A stretch of 64,000 nt of DNA from Rapana venosa (Eukaryota; Mollusca; Gastropoda; Neogastropoda; Muricidae). Made by a program: the position numbers and the translations under genes. Within the stretch, counting starts at the first letter, position 1; the number at the start of each line of letters is the position of its first letter. Below the pieces are notes generated by a model. It saw nothing but the letters and a program-made list of their open reading frames with translations, ran no database searches and was not told the origin of the DNA. The DNA lies in the NCBI GenBank assembly GCA_028751875.1, contig CM054143.1, positions 67,873,194-67,937,193 of the forward strand. Direction: 5' to 3'. This document shows, piece after piece, positions 42,962 to 55,433 of this stretch.

Positions 42962-45900
42962 TCTGTGGACAGTGAAGGGATGACATGTACTGTGGACAGT
43001 GAAGGGATGACATGTACTGTGGACAGTGAAGGGATGACATGCACTGTGGACAGTGAAGGGATGACATGCACTGTGGACAGTGAAGGGATGACATGTACTG
43101 TGGACATGAGATGAGTATGGGACAGTGAAGGGATGACATGTACTGTGCAGTGAGACGAAGGATGAAGCCTGTGACAGTGAGGTGACATGTTACATGAAAT
43201 GGGTGACAGTAGGTGACAAGGAACAGTGAAGGGATGACATGCTACTGTGGACAGTGAAGGGATGACATGTACTGTGGACAGTGAGATGCACACGTGAATG
43301 GGGATTGACATGCACTGTGGACAGTGAAGGGATGACATGTACTGTGGACAGTGAAGACAGTGAAGGGATGACATGTACTGTGGACAGTGAAGGGATGACA
43401 TGTACTGTGGACAGTGAAGGGATGACATGCACTGTGGACAGTGAAGGGATGACATGTACTGTGGACAGTGAAGGGATGACATGTGGCAGTGAAGGGATGA
43501 CATGTACTGTGGACAGTGAAGGGATGACATGTACTGTGGACAGTGAAGACAGTGAAGGGATGACATGTACTGTGGACAGTGAAGGGATGACATGTACTGT
43601 GGACAGTGAAGGGATGACATGCACTGTGGACAGTGAAGACAGTGAAGGGATGACATGTACTGTGGACAGTGAAGGGATGACATGTACTGTGGACAAAGTC
43701 TGATGGATACAGTGAAGGGATGACATGTACTGTGGACAGTGAAGGGATGACATGTACTGTGGACAGTGAAGACAGTGAAGGGATGACATGTACTGTGGAC
43801 AGTGAAGGGATGACATGTACTGTGGACAGTGAAGGGATGACATGTACTGTGGACAGTGAAGACAGTGAAGGGATGACATGTACTGTGGACAGTGAAGGGA
43901 TGACATGTACTGTGGACAGTGAAGGGATGACATGTACTGTGGACAGTGAAGGGATGACATGCACTGTGGACAGTGAAGACAGTGAAGGGATGACATGTAC
44001 TGTGGACAGTGAAGGGATGACATGCACTGTGGACAGTGAAGGGATGACATGTACTGTGGACAGTGAAGACAATGACATGTGACAGGAAGACAGTGTACTG
44101 TGGACAGTGAAGGGATGACATGTACTGTGGACAGTGAAGGGATGACATGTACTGTGGACAGTGAAGACAGTGAAGGGATGACATGTACTGTGGACAGTGA
44201 AGGGATGACATGTACTGTGGACAGTGAAGGGATGACATGTACTGTGGACAGTGAAGGGATGACATGTACTGTGGACAGTGAAGGGATGACATGTACTGTG
44301 GACAGTGAAGGGATGACATGTACTGTGGACAGTGAAGACAGTGAAGGGATGACATGTACTGTGGACAGTGAAGGGATGACATGTACTGTGGACAGTGAAG
44401 GATGACATTGTGACATAGTGACAGTGGACAGTGAAGGGATGACATGTACTGTGGACAGTGAAGGGATGACATGTACTGTGGACAGTGAAGGGATGACATG
44501 TACTGTGGACAGTGAAGGGATGACATGCACTGTGGACAGTGAAGGGATGACATGTACTGTGGACAGTGAAGGGATGACATGTACTGTGGACAGTGAAGAC
44601 AGTGAAGGGATGACATGTACTGTGGACAGTGAAGGGATGACATGTACTGTGGACAGTGAAGGGATGACATGTACTGTGGACAGTGAAGGGATGACATGTA
44701 CTGTGGACAGTGAAGACAGTGAAGGGATGACATGTACTGTGGACAGTGAAGGGATGACATGTACTGTGGACAGTGAAGGGATGACATGTACTGTGGACAG
44801 TGAAGACAGTGAAGGGATGACATGTACTGTGGACAGTGAAGGGATGACATGTACTGTGGACAGTGAAGGGATGACATGTACTGTGGACAGTGAAGGGATG
44901 ACATGTACTGTGGACAGTGAAGGGATGACATGTACTGTGGACAGTGAAGACAGTGAAGGGATGACATGTACTGTGGACAGTGAAGGGATGACATGTACTG
45001 TGGACAGTGAAGACAGTGAAGGGATGACATGTACTGTGGACAGTGAAGACAGTGAAGGGATGACATGTACTGTGGACAGTGAAGACAGTGAAGGGATGAC
45101 ATGTACTGTGGACAGTGAAGACAGTGAAGGGATGACATGTACTGTGGACAGTGAAGGGATGACATGTACTGTGGACGAGGTTGAGGACAGTGAAAGAGGA
45201 TGATGTACTGTGGACAGTGAAGAGTGAGATACTGTGGACAGTGAAGACAGTGAAGGGATGACATGTACTGTGGACAGTGAAGACAGTGAAGGGATGACAT
45301 GTACTGTGGACAGTGAAGGGATGACATGTACTGTGGACAGTGAAGACAGTGAAGGGATGACATGTACTGTGGACAGTGAAGGGATGACATGTACTGTACA
45401 GTGAAGTGAAGACAGTGAAGGGATGACATGTACTGTGGACAGTGAAGGGATGACATGTACTGTGGACAGTGAAGGGATGACATGTACTGTGGACAGTGAA
45501 GACAGTGAAGGGATGACATGTACTGTGGACAGTGAAGGGATGACATGTACTGTGGACAGTGAAGACAGTGAAGGGATGACATGTACTGTGGACAGTGAAG
45601 GGATGACATGTACTGTGGACAGTGAAGACAGTGAAGGGATGACGTGTACAGTGATGGACAGTGAAGGCATGAGATGAATGTACTGTGGACATGAAGACAG
45701 TGAAGGGATGACATGTACGTACAGTGGGACAGTGAAGACAGTGAAGGATGACATGTACTTGGATGGACAGTGAAGGGATGACATGTACTAGTGGACAGTG
45801 AAGGGATGACATGACTGTGGCAGTGAAGGGATGACATGTACTGTGGACAGTGAGAGACAGTGAAGGGATGACATGTACTGTGGACAGTGAAGGGATGACA

Positions 45901-48900
45901 TGACATGTGAGGACAGTCGTAAGACAGTGAAGGGATGACATGTACTGTGGACAGTGATGATAGACAGTGAAGGGATGACATGTACTGTGGACAGTGAAGA
46001 GACAGTGAAGGATGACATGTACTGTGGACAGTGAAGACATGAAGGGATGACATGTACTGTGGACAGTGAAGGAGACATGACTGTGGAAGTGGGATGACAT
46101 GTACTGTGGACAGTGAAGGGATGACATGTACTGTGGACGAAGTGGATAGAATGACAGTGAAGGGATGACATGTACTGTGGACAGTGAAGACGTGAGATGA
46201 CATGTACTGGACAGTGAAGGGATGACATGTACTGTGACAGTGAAGGAGTGACATGTACATGTGGACAGTGAAGGGATGACATGTACTGTGGACAGTGAAG
46301 ACAGTGAAGGGATGACATGTACTGTGGACAGTGAAGGGATGACATGTACTGTGGACAGTGAAGGGATGACATGTACTGTGGACAGTGAAGGGATGACATG
46401 TACTGTGGACAGTGAAGGGATGACATGTACTGTGGACAGTGAAGGATGACGTATGACATGTACTGTGGACAGTGACAGTGAAGGGATGTGTACTGTGGAC
46501 AGTGAAGGGATGACATGTGTACTGGACGTGGACAGTGAAGGGATGACATGTACTGTGGACAGTGAAGGGATGACATGTACTGTGGACAGTGAAGGGATGA
46601 CATGTACTGTGGACAGTGAAGGGATGACATGTACTGTGGACAGTGAAGGGATGACATGTACTGTGGACAGTGAAGGGATGACAGTGAAGTGGCAGTATGA
46701 ACAGTGAAGGGATACATGTACTGTGGACAGTGAAGGGATGACATGTACTGTGGACAGTGAAGGGATGACATGTACTGTGGACAGTGAAGAAGTGTGAGGG
46801 ATGACATGTACTGTGGACAGTGAGACATGAAGGGATGACATGTACTGTGGACAGTGAAGGGATGACATGTACTGTGGACATGGACATGAAGGGATGACAT
46901 GTACTGTGACAGTGAAGGGATGACATGTACTGTGGACAGTGAAGGATGATGTACTGTGGACAGTGAAGGATGACATGACGTGGACAGTGAAGATGACATG
47001 TACTGTGACATGAACAGTGAAGGGATGACATGTACTGTGGACAGTGAAGGGATGACATGTACTGTGGACAGTGAAGGGATGACGTTGTACGTGGACAGTG
47101 AAGGGATGACATACTGTACATGAGTGACATGTATGACAGTGAAGGGATGACATGACTGTGACATGAAGACAGTGAAGGATGAATGTACTGTGGACAGTGA
47201 AACAGTGGATGACTGTACTGTGGACAGTGAAGGGTGACATGTACTGTGACAGTGAGGATGACATGTACGTGGACAGTGAAGGGATGACATGTACTGTGGA
47301 CAGTGAAGGGATGACATGTTTACTGTGGACAGTGAGATGACATGTCTGTGACATAAGGGATGACATGTACTGTGGACAGTGAACGTGAGGGATGACATGT
47401 ACTGTGGACAGTGAAGGGATGACATGTACTGTGGACAGTGAAGGGATGTGTACTGTGGACAGTGAAGGATGACTGTACTGTGACAGTGAAGGGATGACAT
47501 GTCACTGTGGACAGTGAAGGGATGACTGTTACTGTGGACAGTGGTATCAGTGAAGTGAGATGACATGCACTGTGGACAGTGAAGGGATGTCTGTACTGTG
47601 GACAGTGAGACAGTGAAGGGATGACATGTACTGTGGACTGAAGCAGTGAAGGATGACATGTACTGTGGACAGTGAAGGTGATGACATTGTACTGTGGACA
47701 GTGCATTAGGGATGACTGTACTGTGGACGTGAAGGTACATGTGACTGTGGCAGTGAAGTGATGCTGTGTACGTGTGACAGTGAAGGGATGACATGTACTG
47801 TGGACAGTGAGACTAGGATGACATGTACTGTGACAGTGAGGTGTTACTGTACTTGTCTGACAGTGAAGGGATGACATGTACTGTGGACAGTGAAGGGATG
47901 ACATGTTTCTTGACTGAGTGTGACTATGTGACAGTGATGACATGTACTGTGACAGTGAGACAGTGAAGGGATGACATGTACTGTGGACAGTGAAGGGATG
48001 ACTGTACTGGATGACAGGTGATTTATGTACAGTGAAGGGATGACATGTACTGTTGGCAGTGAAGCGTGATGTACATGTACTGTGGACAGTGAAGGTATGA
48101 CATTACTGTGGGCATGAAGGATGTACGTTTGTACTGTGGACAGTGAGGGATGACATGTACTTGTACGTGTATGTGCATTGGTTGTCGTGTCACTTGGACA
48201 TGAAGGATGATGTACTGTGACAGTGAGGATTGTCTGTCTGTGGACAGTGATGTGTTCATTCTGTGTGCTGTACTGTGGTACTGTTGAATGCATGTCAGCG
48301 TGGAGACAATGACTGTACTGTGGCAGTGAACAGTGAAGGGATGCATGTACTCTGACTGGTACAGTGCATGACATAAGATGACATGACTGTGGACTCAGTG
48401 AATGTACATTGAAATGACTGTACTGTGCATACTACTGATGGAATGACATGTACCTGTGATGCATGAAGGGAGTGTGTACTGTGGACATGTGAAGGGATGC
48501 TCTGTCTACTGTGACTCATGAGGCTACTGTTCCTGTGACTGTTTGTATGCTTGCTTACTGCTTGACCATGTAGCTCCAGTGTAAGTACTGTACCAGTACA
48601 TGGATGACCATGTCTGTGGACGTAAGGATCACATGTACTGGACAGTGCAAATGAATTGTCTGTGGACGTGAGGTGACTGTACTCTTGTGTGTGATCGTTG
48701 AACATGACATGTTACTGTGGACTTATGAAGGTGATGCATGTTTCTGTGACAGTGAAGGATACCATGTTACTGTTGTCGTGAAGTGTGACTGTCACTGTGG
48801 ACATGTGAAGTGTGATGTACATGTCTGTTGGTACGTGTAAGCAGTGAAGGTCTGTTCTGTGGACCGTGGGGTGCTTTGCACTGTACTTGTGAAGGTGTTA

Positions 48901-49190
48901 CTTGTACTGTTTGGACGTGAACTGAAGTTGTGGGTACATGTACTGTGGATCAGTAGGATGCATGTACTTGGCAGTGAAGTGATGACTGTCTTGCGTGGCA
49001 GTAAGATACATTACTGTGAGTGGTCTCTTGATGACTTGTAAGGGTGCATTTCTTGGCGTGCAGTTGCTTTACTGTGGTCAGTGTCCGTCGTGTCTCGGTG
49101 TCATCTCTGTACTGCTGTACATAACTCCACATTTACTCGTGACATAAGGATGACTGTCTGTCAGTGGGTGTACTGTACTTGTTTGGCGTG
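42962..49190. repeat. 6.2-kb minisatellite, 27-bp unit with a 9-bp variant
   Basis: The unit has core GACAGTGAAGGGATGACATG and TACTGTG (27 bp). A 9-bp part (GACAGTGAA) is often doubled, giving 36-bp units. From 42962 to about 45170 the copies are almost perfect. From about 45180 on, indels become more frequent, and between 48200 and 49190 the unit is barely recognisable. Since 27 and 36 are multiples of three, all frames without stops stay open on both strands, giving spurious frames over 1300 codons long. Confidence 0.95.
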
Positions 49191-49199
49191 AGTGGCTTC

Positions 49200-49715
49200 T
49201 TCTGTCTTCTCCTACCTGTCTTTCTTCCCCAGTTTTTCTCTGCTTCTTCTTTGGTTTCTCTCCCTCTTTTTGGTGTGTGTGCTTCTCTCTGTTTATCTCT
49301 CTTTTCTCTGTGATTTTTCTGTGTTTTGTCTGTGCTTTCTCTCTGTTTCTCTGTGCTTCTCTGTGCTTTCTCTCTGTTTTCCCTCTCTGTTTTCTCTGTG
49401 CTTTTCTCTCTGTTCTGTCTGTGCTTTCTCTCTGTTTCTGTCTGTGCTTTCTCTCTCTGTTTTGTCTGTGCTTTCTCTGTTTTGTCTGTGCTTTCTCTCT
49501 GTTTTGTCTGTGCTTTCTCTGTTTTGTCTGTGCTTTCTCTGTTTTGTCTGTGCTTTCTCTCTGTTTTGTCTGTGCTTTCTCTGTTTTGTCTGTGCTTTCT
49601 CTCTTTTATCCCTCTCTGTTTTCTCTGTGCTTTCTCTCTGTTTTCCCTCTCTGTTTTCTCTGTGCTTTCGCTCTGTTTTCCCTCTCTGTTTTCTCTCTGT
49701 AATGTTTCCTTTCTT
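49200..49715. repeat. Pyrimidine-rich array (TTTTGTCTGTGCTTTCTCTC type)
   Basis: About 25 imperfect units of 17-22 bp with TCTGTGCTTTCTCTCTGTTT. From 49716 to 49990 is ordinary intron sequence with nothing recognised. Confidence 0.9.
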
Positions 49716-50009
49716 CTCCCTGCTGATCAGCAGTGTGCACACAAAGTGACTGGCTGCCACCTTGGCCAGTCCCTCTCTCCCATGCTTGGTTTTCAGAAAT
49801 TCAGGTGTTACCTTCAGGACGCTGTTTTCAGCGCCCCAACAGCAAAACAAACAGAAAAAGAAATTCTATTGTGCCAGCATCATTCACATTCTAAATTCAT
49901 TATAACACTGACTACTTAGCATTTCTCTGAATTACTTGCCTGATTGTTATTGTCATGTGGGCAGTCAACACACATACGCTTGTATGCCTCTTCAACCTTG
50001 TCAAGAGAG

Positions 50010-50012
<3 letters not shown>

Positions 50013-50071
<59 letters not shown>

Positions 50072-50073
50072 GT

Positions 50074-50130
<57 letters not shown>
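50013..50130. repeat. (TC)n then (CA)n microsatellites
   Basis: A TC tract at 50013-50072 is followed directly by a CA tract at 50076-50130, just 5' of a family B retroposon. Confidence 0.95.
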
Positions 50131-50142
<12 letters not shown>

Positions 50143-50174
50143 TGATTTCAGTGTGGACTCACCAGGACATTGTG

Positions 50175-50490
50175 TCAAGTCAAGTCAAGTCAAAATTTTA
50201 TTTCCAGATGGTACATTGAATAAGCAATGCATTTGCTTTTTTTCATCAAGCCATCTATCTAAGAACAAATTTTTTAATGATTATACTAAGATACTACATT
50301 ATTGCATCATTTACCATTAAATTAAACCAGTAAAAAAAGGAAAATCGATAAGGTAATACATTGAAAATACAAATTACCACATATACATATACATGCACAC
50401 ACATACTTATACACACCTGCGCGCGTGCGCGCTCACGTCCACACACACATTTAAATAAAAAAATGTTTTAAGAATTAAAACAGAATTGTG
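50175..50490 (-). mobile_element. Retroposon family B, copy 1
   Basis: It starts with (GTCAA)n and TTTTATTTCCAGATGGTACA, then GAATAAGCAATGCATTTGCT and CATCTATCTAAGAACAAATT. The (GTCAA)n end is probably the 3' tail of an element on the minus strand. Two longer copies lie at 54389-54985 and 57446-58060. GT/GA-rich low-complexity sequence follows to about 50760. Confidence 0.8.
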
Positions 50491-50794
50491 TGTGTGTGCG
50501 CGCGCGCACGGACGTGCATGCGTGAGAGAGAAAGAGAGAGACTAGTGCAGAGGGAAAAGACAGGGAGGTGAGTAGGAATAGAGAACTGAACAGGGATAGG
50601 GGGGGGGGTAGAGAGAGAGAGAGCGTGTGTGTGTGTGAGAGAGAGAGAGAGGCACTCTCGTGAAAAGATTGAAGAAGATCCTATGCCTTTTTCAGTTTAA
50701 TATCAGGTTGAAGCTCCATACAAAAGCAGATTAAAAATTCATCAGAGCGTGTGTGTGTGTGTGTTGTTGTCTGGGGTGATGGCAGACTGACAGT

Positions 50795-51220
50795 GATGAC
50801 AGTCCTCACTGGCTGATTGTACCATGCCTTCGAAACTGCTGACTTACAGTCAGTCATAGTGGAAAAGGTGGCTGATTGTACCATGCCTCAAAACTGCTGA
50901 CTTACAGTCAGTCATAGTGGAACAGGTGGCTGATTGTACCATGCCTCGAAACTGCTGACTTACAGTCAGTCATAGTGGAACAGGTGGCTGATTGTACCAT
51001 GCCTCGAAACTGCTGACTTACAGTCAGTCATAGTGGAACAGGTGGCTGATTGTACCATGCCTCGAAACTGCTGACTTACAGTCAGTCATAGTGGAAAAGG
51101 TGGCTGATTGTACCATGCCTCGAAACTGCTGACTTACAGTCAGTCATAGTGGAACAGGTGGCTGATTGTACCATGCCTCGAAACTGCTGACTTACAGTCA
51201 GTCATAGTGGAACAGGAGGG
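50795..51220. repeat. Minisatellite, 58-bp unit
   Basis: About seven copies of a unit with GGCTGATTGTACCATGCCTC, AAACTGCTGACTTACAGTCA and GTCATAGTGGAACAG. Copies are almost identical. 51221-51850 is ordinary intron sequence with nothing recognised. Confidence 0.95.
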
Positions 51221-51854
51221 GGAGGGAGAACAGGCAGGTGTCCTGTTGGCATGGAGGGGTGTGCAGTTTTGTGTGTGGTCACCTTGCTGTCCATTGACAA
51301 GTAGCCAGGAGGAGCATGTTACTACTCATCACCCAGGACTGGGCTACAAGGGCTGTAGCAGTCAGCACTTGAGGGTCAACATGCTGACACTGAACTGAGA
51401 CCTCGAGTTGACCTCAGTGGTATTGTGTCATAACTATGACTACGACACTTACTGCACCTCAAAGCGTGGAGTCATAACTATTAATAGAACTTTTTTTTTA
51501 AACCAAAAAACCACTTAAGGTGGACTAGAGGTCTAAAAATGGCCAAAATCATGTTTTTTTAGAAGTAAAAAAAAAATGCTAGATGCACGTAAGATTTCCC
51601 TGTGTGAATTTAAAGAATTTAGTTTGTAAAATGTCTGTTGAAACAGGTTTCTTGTACTTGTTGTAGATAAAAAGGTTTAGAAGATTGAAACATTTAGTTC
51701 TGGTGGCCATGTTGGATTGTTTCCATGGCAACAGTACATAAAACTGAGTAATTTGTAGATCTTTTTACTTTACAAGTGATGCCCTATTAATATATGGTAC
51801 AACTTGTATTATATTTATTGTATTGTATACCACTTTAAGTCATGGCAGATTTAT

Positions 51855-52205
51855 CTGTGTGAAATTCAGGCTGCTCTTCCCAGGGAGAGCACCACACCAC
51901 CGTTATTTTTTTGTCATTTTCTCTCTGCATATGTATTTGGTTTCCTATCAGAGTGGCTTTTTACTACAGAATTTTGCCAGAGCCAACTCATTGTTGCCTT
52001 GGGTTCTTTTACATGCACTGAATATTGCACACAGGATGTCAGTTTATTGTCTCATCCGAAAGACAAGCACCCAGATCACCACTCATGGTCTAGCGGATGG
52101 GGGAAAAGTTTCAGGCACAAATGGGGATCGACCCACCACACACTTGAAACCTGGACTCTTCGCTTTCTAGGCAGGTAGGTTAACTCTAGACCACTGATCC
52201 ACACG
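51855..52205 (+). mobile_element. tRNA-related SINE, ~350 bp
   Basis: Order: GGCTGCTCTTCCCAGGGAGA, ACTACAGAATTTTGCCAGAG, GTTGCCTTGGGTTCTTTTAC, GTCTCATCCGAAAGACAAGC, CACTCATGGTCTAGCGGATG, then GGATCGACCCACCACACACT and TCTAGGCAGGTAGGTTAACT. The last part has the layout of a tRNA-like block read backwards (reversed B- and A-box). I recognise this as a SINE type common in gastropods, from memory. 52206-53440 holds nothing recognised except a (GA)n run near 53160. Confidence 0.75.
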
Positions 52206-53476
52206 AGCTTGTAAACAAAATGTCATCAGTTTTGACCCTCTGTGTCCCACAATTCACACCAGTTTATTCCCACTAACTCAGTGGAGTTGCAGTGAAATGG
52301 ATCCCTCCGTTTTGTGGGGACACATGATTTTGGCTATATTTGAAAAATGCAGCAGATTTACCCAACATAATAAAGACATACAAACTATACATCATTGAAA
52401 AGTTTATTATGTCCACTTTTGAGATTATTACACAGTTTTTTAATAGATGACTGTAATTTTTTAAATTTTTTTACAGATTTTCAAAAAATGTACTGAATGC
52501 TGAAAAATTTAAAGTTTTGAAAATCAGGGCTGCTTATCTTAAATGGCTTGAACTGTCCATCAACTAGTCCCCTTGAAACAATGTGATGATATTTCATCAA
52601 AGTAATGTTCCCTGAAGTTGGCTGAATCCATCTGATGTCACTTTTTGCACTATACAATTTTGTTTTTTAAATCATAATGCTGGAGAGCCCACAATCCCAA
52701 AGAATACGCTTGTTGATGTATCACAGAAAAGAAGGCAACACACACAAACTAGACAGGCTAATAGTCAAGGGAAGCAACTGTGTTTAGAAAAATGATTTCC
52801 CTACAGGCCAGCATACTTTCGCTTCGGTTGAACGTGGCTTGGTGTATTTTAAAAAATCATAATTCTGCTGAATGCTAAGCTTCAGCACGCCAGAGTGAAG
52901 GAAGGGAAGGGGTGCTGAACCATTCAGCGCAACAACCTCATTGAGTTAGCTCTTGAGCTATAGAGAAGCCAGAAGCATACATATCAATAAATAAATGACA
53001 AGTGTCATGAGGAAGAGCAAACACAAGTACACATAAGACAGTAACAGTGAAAATGAACTGGACGTGGTTATACACTGTTAGGGTTGATGCACCCTGAATG
53101 GGTGGCAAATTACTCATGTACTTTCAGGAAGGGTACAGGTATTTGAAGTGATTAAAAGAGAGAGAGAGAGAGAGCATTAACAATAACAAAAGTTACATAA
53201 ATGATAGGAGAAAATGGGCCAGTAACTGGATAAGACATTGACATCATGGATCAGGCTCTACGAAAAAAATAAAAGCAAAAGTTAAATAATAATACAATCA
53301 TTCAAGGATAGATTTATTATGACACCTTAATCATATGAAATCCAAGGGATACTACTCTGCTGTCAGCTGAATCAGTCTCCTTTCAAATGAGTTCCCTTCA
53401 AATGAGTTCCTTTCCTTTCCTTAACTTTCTCAGTAGTTGCTGTGTGTGTATACTTTTGGATTTTTTTCTTACATCA

Positions 53477-53608
53477 CCATGAGTTGACAATTTTTCAGGA
53501 CAAAAATAATGACAAAGAAGATAGTTATGCTAAAAGAGGGGACCATGAGTTGACAATTTTTCAGGACAAAAATAATGACAAAGAAGATAGTTATGCTGAA
53601 AGAGGCAG
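53477..53608 (+). repeat. 66-bp direct duplication with acceptor-like and coding-like content
   Basis: Two copies of 66 bp each contain CCATGAGTTGACAATTTTTC, an AG|GAC acceptor-like junction, and an open frame DKNNDKEDSYA(K/E)RG. They differ by one base. The frame continues to IYFDSRAAENI and stops. No family was recognised. Confidence 0.8.
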
Positions 53609-53794
53609 CAATGGCAATATTTACTTTGATTCCAGGGCTGCAGAAAACATTTGAGAGTGATATATAATTTTGTTTTTAATATGGCAAAACAGCATGTTGC
53701 AGTTTTGTTCAGAGGTGAAATACACTGCAACTCCATTGAGTTCATAAGCTGATGGTCATTATTTTTATTCATTAGATGGATGGATATTCACTGT

Positions 53795-54120
53795 TCACTG
53801 TTCACTGGTCCCGTAACCCGCCAGGGTCGTAGGGGCGCTGCATGGTGGACGAACGGTGGACCAGCTGGCTCCACTTAGCGCGGTCGTGGGCAAGTGCCTG
53901 GGTGACACTGAAGTCCTCCCCTGTCCAATCACGGATGTCGTCGGCCCACTTTCTCCTCTGTCTGCCCCGTCTTCTCTTCCCCTGGACTGTTCCTTGCAGG
54001 ATGGTCTTTGCAAGTCCTTCTGAGCATGTTACATGCCCATACCATCTGAGTTTCCTCTTTTTCGCCGTGGTCAGTAGGTCTTCATAGTCCCGCACTTGTT
54101 GAGCGATCATTCTGCTGACT
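53795..54120 (-). mobile_element. RTE-type retrotransposon 3' fragment, minus strand
   Basis: The minus strand encodes MIAQQVRDYEDLLTTAKKRK, LRWYGHVTCSEGLAKTILQG and KWADDIRDWTGEDFSVTQAL, ending MQRPYDPGGLRDQ. This is the C-terminal tail of the same family as 904-1786, heavily 5'-truncated. It lies about 170 bp upstream of exon 8. Confidence 0.88.
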
Positions 54121-54293
54121 TCATTGTCCTCAATTATAACTATAAAGAAAGCTTTGCCTGAGATTCTGATTTTTCTGTTTTATATGATCAATGCTTCTTT
54201 TACTGGTATGCTTGTAACCTATGTGAAGTTCCTTTGTTGTTGAGATAATGAACTATTTGGTGTGCTGAATTTTGCTGTCATTGTTGTGTGCAG

Positions 54294-54365
54294 AGAAAGC
54301 ATGCCTTGCGGTCCTACTCCCAGGCTTTGCAGGTGTACAAGAGTAAACACTGGAGTATTGCTGAG
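54294..54365 (+). CDS. TRAPPC8: TRAPPC8 exon 8 of window (KHALRSYSQALQVYKSKHW)
   Basis: The exon is 72 nt (24 codons), phase 0 on both sides, from a TTGTGTGCAG acceptor to a GAG|GTAAGA donor. It encodes RKHALRSYSQALQVYKSKHW followed by SIAE. Vertebrates have KKHALRCYCQAMQVYKGKGW-SLAE. The last 33 nt, the donor and 22 nt of intron are repeated five times at 54988-55272, separated from this exon by a 600-bp inserted repeat. The repeated units read SVAE instead of SIAE. Confidence 0.92.
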
Positions 54366-54388
54366 GTAAGAGCTCCCTTTCCCTGTCA

Positions 54389-54985
54389 AGTCAAATTTGT
54401 ATTTCCTGATGGCACATTGAATAAGCAATGCATTTGCTTTTTTTCATCAAGCCATCTATCTAAGAACAAATTTCTTAATGATTATACTGAAATACTACAT
54501 TATTACAACCTTTACCAATAAATTAAACCAGTAAAAGGAGAAAAATCGATAAAATAATACATTGGAAAATACAAATTACACACATATACATACACGCACA
54601 CACATACTCGTACACACCTGCGCGCATGTGTACACACACACACTTAGATAAAGAATGGTTTAAGAATTAAAAAAATAAAATCATAAACAAATTACTTCAC
54701 CTACTATATCATCCATTCTTTCATGTTCATACTTTAGATAATAAAAAGGTACAGGAACAAAACGTTAGAAAATACTAGGCATTCATTGCATCATTACTGA
54801 CAATATTGCCTGCAATGACATCCCTCCTCTCCTCCTCCACCTATGCAAACGTGTGCTCATATGCGCTCATATTCTTCAAGTAGCGCTTTTTAAATATAAT
54901 ATACTCACACAATAACTATCAAGCAAGCAAAATAAGTCAAATAAGACAATGATAATGATAACTGTAATAGAGATACAATAATAAC
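54389..54985 (-). mobile_element. Retroposon family B, copy 2, inside an exon 8 duplicate array
   Basis: About 600 bp, very similar to 57446-58035 (for example AACAAATTTCTTAATGATTA and GATAAAATAATACATTGGAA). It interrupts the intron exactly within the segment that forms the 57-bp unit of 54988-55272. The pre-insertion sequence CCCTGTCA is to its left and GTGTACAAGAG to its right, so the tandem array predates the insertion. Confidence 0.85.
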
Positions 54986-54987
54986 GG

Positions 54988-55272
54988 GTGTACAAGAGTA
55001 AACACTGGAGTGTTGCTGAGGTAAGAGCTCCCTTTCCCTGTCAGGTGTACAAGAGTAAACACTGGAGTGTTGCTGAGGTAAGAGCTCCCTTTCCCTGTCA
55101 GGTGTACAAGAGTAAACACTGGAGTGTTGCTGAGGTAAGAGCTCCCTTTCCCTGTCAGGTGTACAAGAGTAAACACTGGAGTGTTGCTGAGGTAAGAGCT
55201 CCCTTTCCCTGTCAGGTGTACAAGAGTAAACACTGGAGTGTTGCTGAGGTAAGAGCTCCCTTTCCCTGTCAG
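54988..55272 (+). repeat. Five 57-bp tandem copies of the exon 8 end plus splice donor
   Basis: Units begin at 54988, 55045, 55102, 55159 and 55216. Each contains 33 nt identical to the end of exon 8 except one base (VYKSKHWSVAE), the donor GAG|GTAAGAG, and 22 more nt ending in a pyrimidine-rich CCCTTTCCCTGTCAG. That forms an acceptor just before the next unit. Each unit is thus a potential 33-nt exon with both splice sites, and both the 33-nt part and the full 57-bp unit keep the reading frame. The candidate mini-intron (24 nt) is shorter than any I would expect to be spliced. Confidence 0.95.
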
Positions 55273-55380
55273 GGAACAATGCTGGCTCTGTCTGTAGTGG
55301 TGCCAGTAGGATAACAACAACACAGAAAGAACACTGCACAGAGATATGACACGAGAGAAACCCACAGAATCTTGGCTAAC

Positions 55381-55433
<53 letters not shown>

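Noticed and set aside
49912..50178. Frames of Ser/Leu and Thr/His over 49.9-50.2 kb
   Set aside because: They are translations of (TC)n and (CA)n microsatellites.
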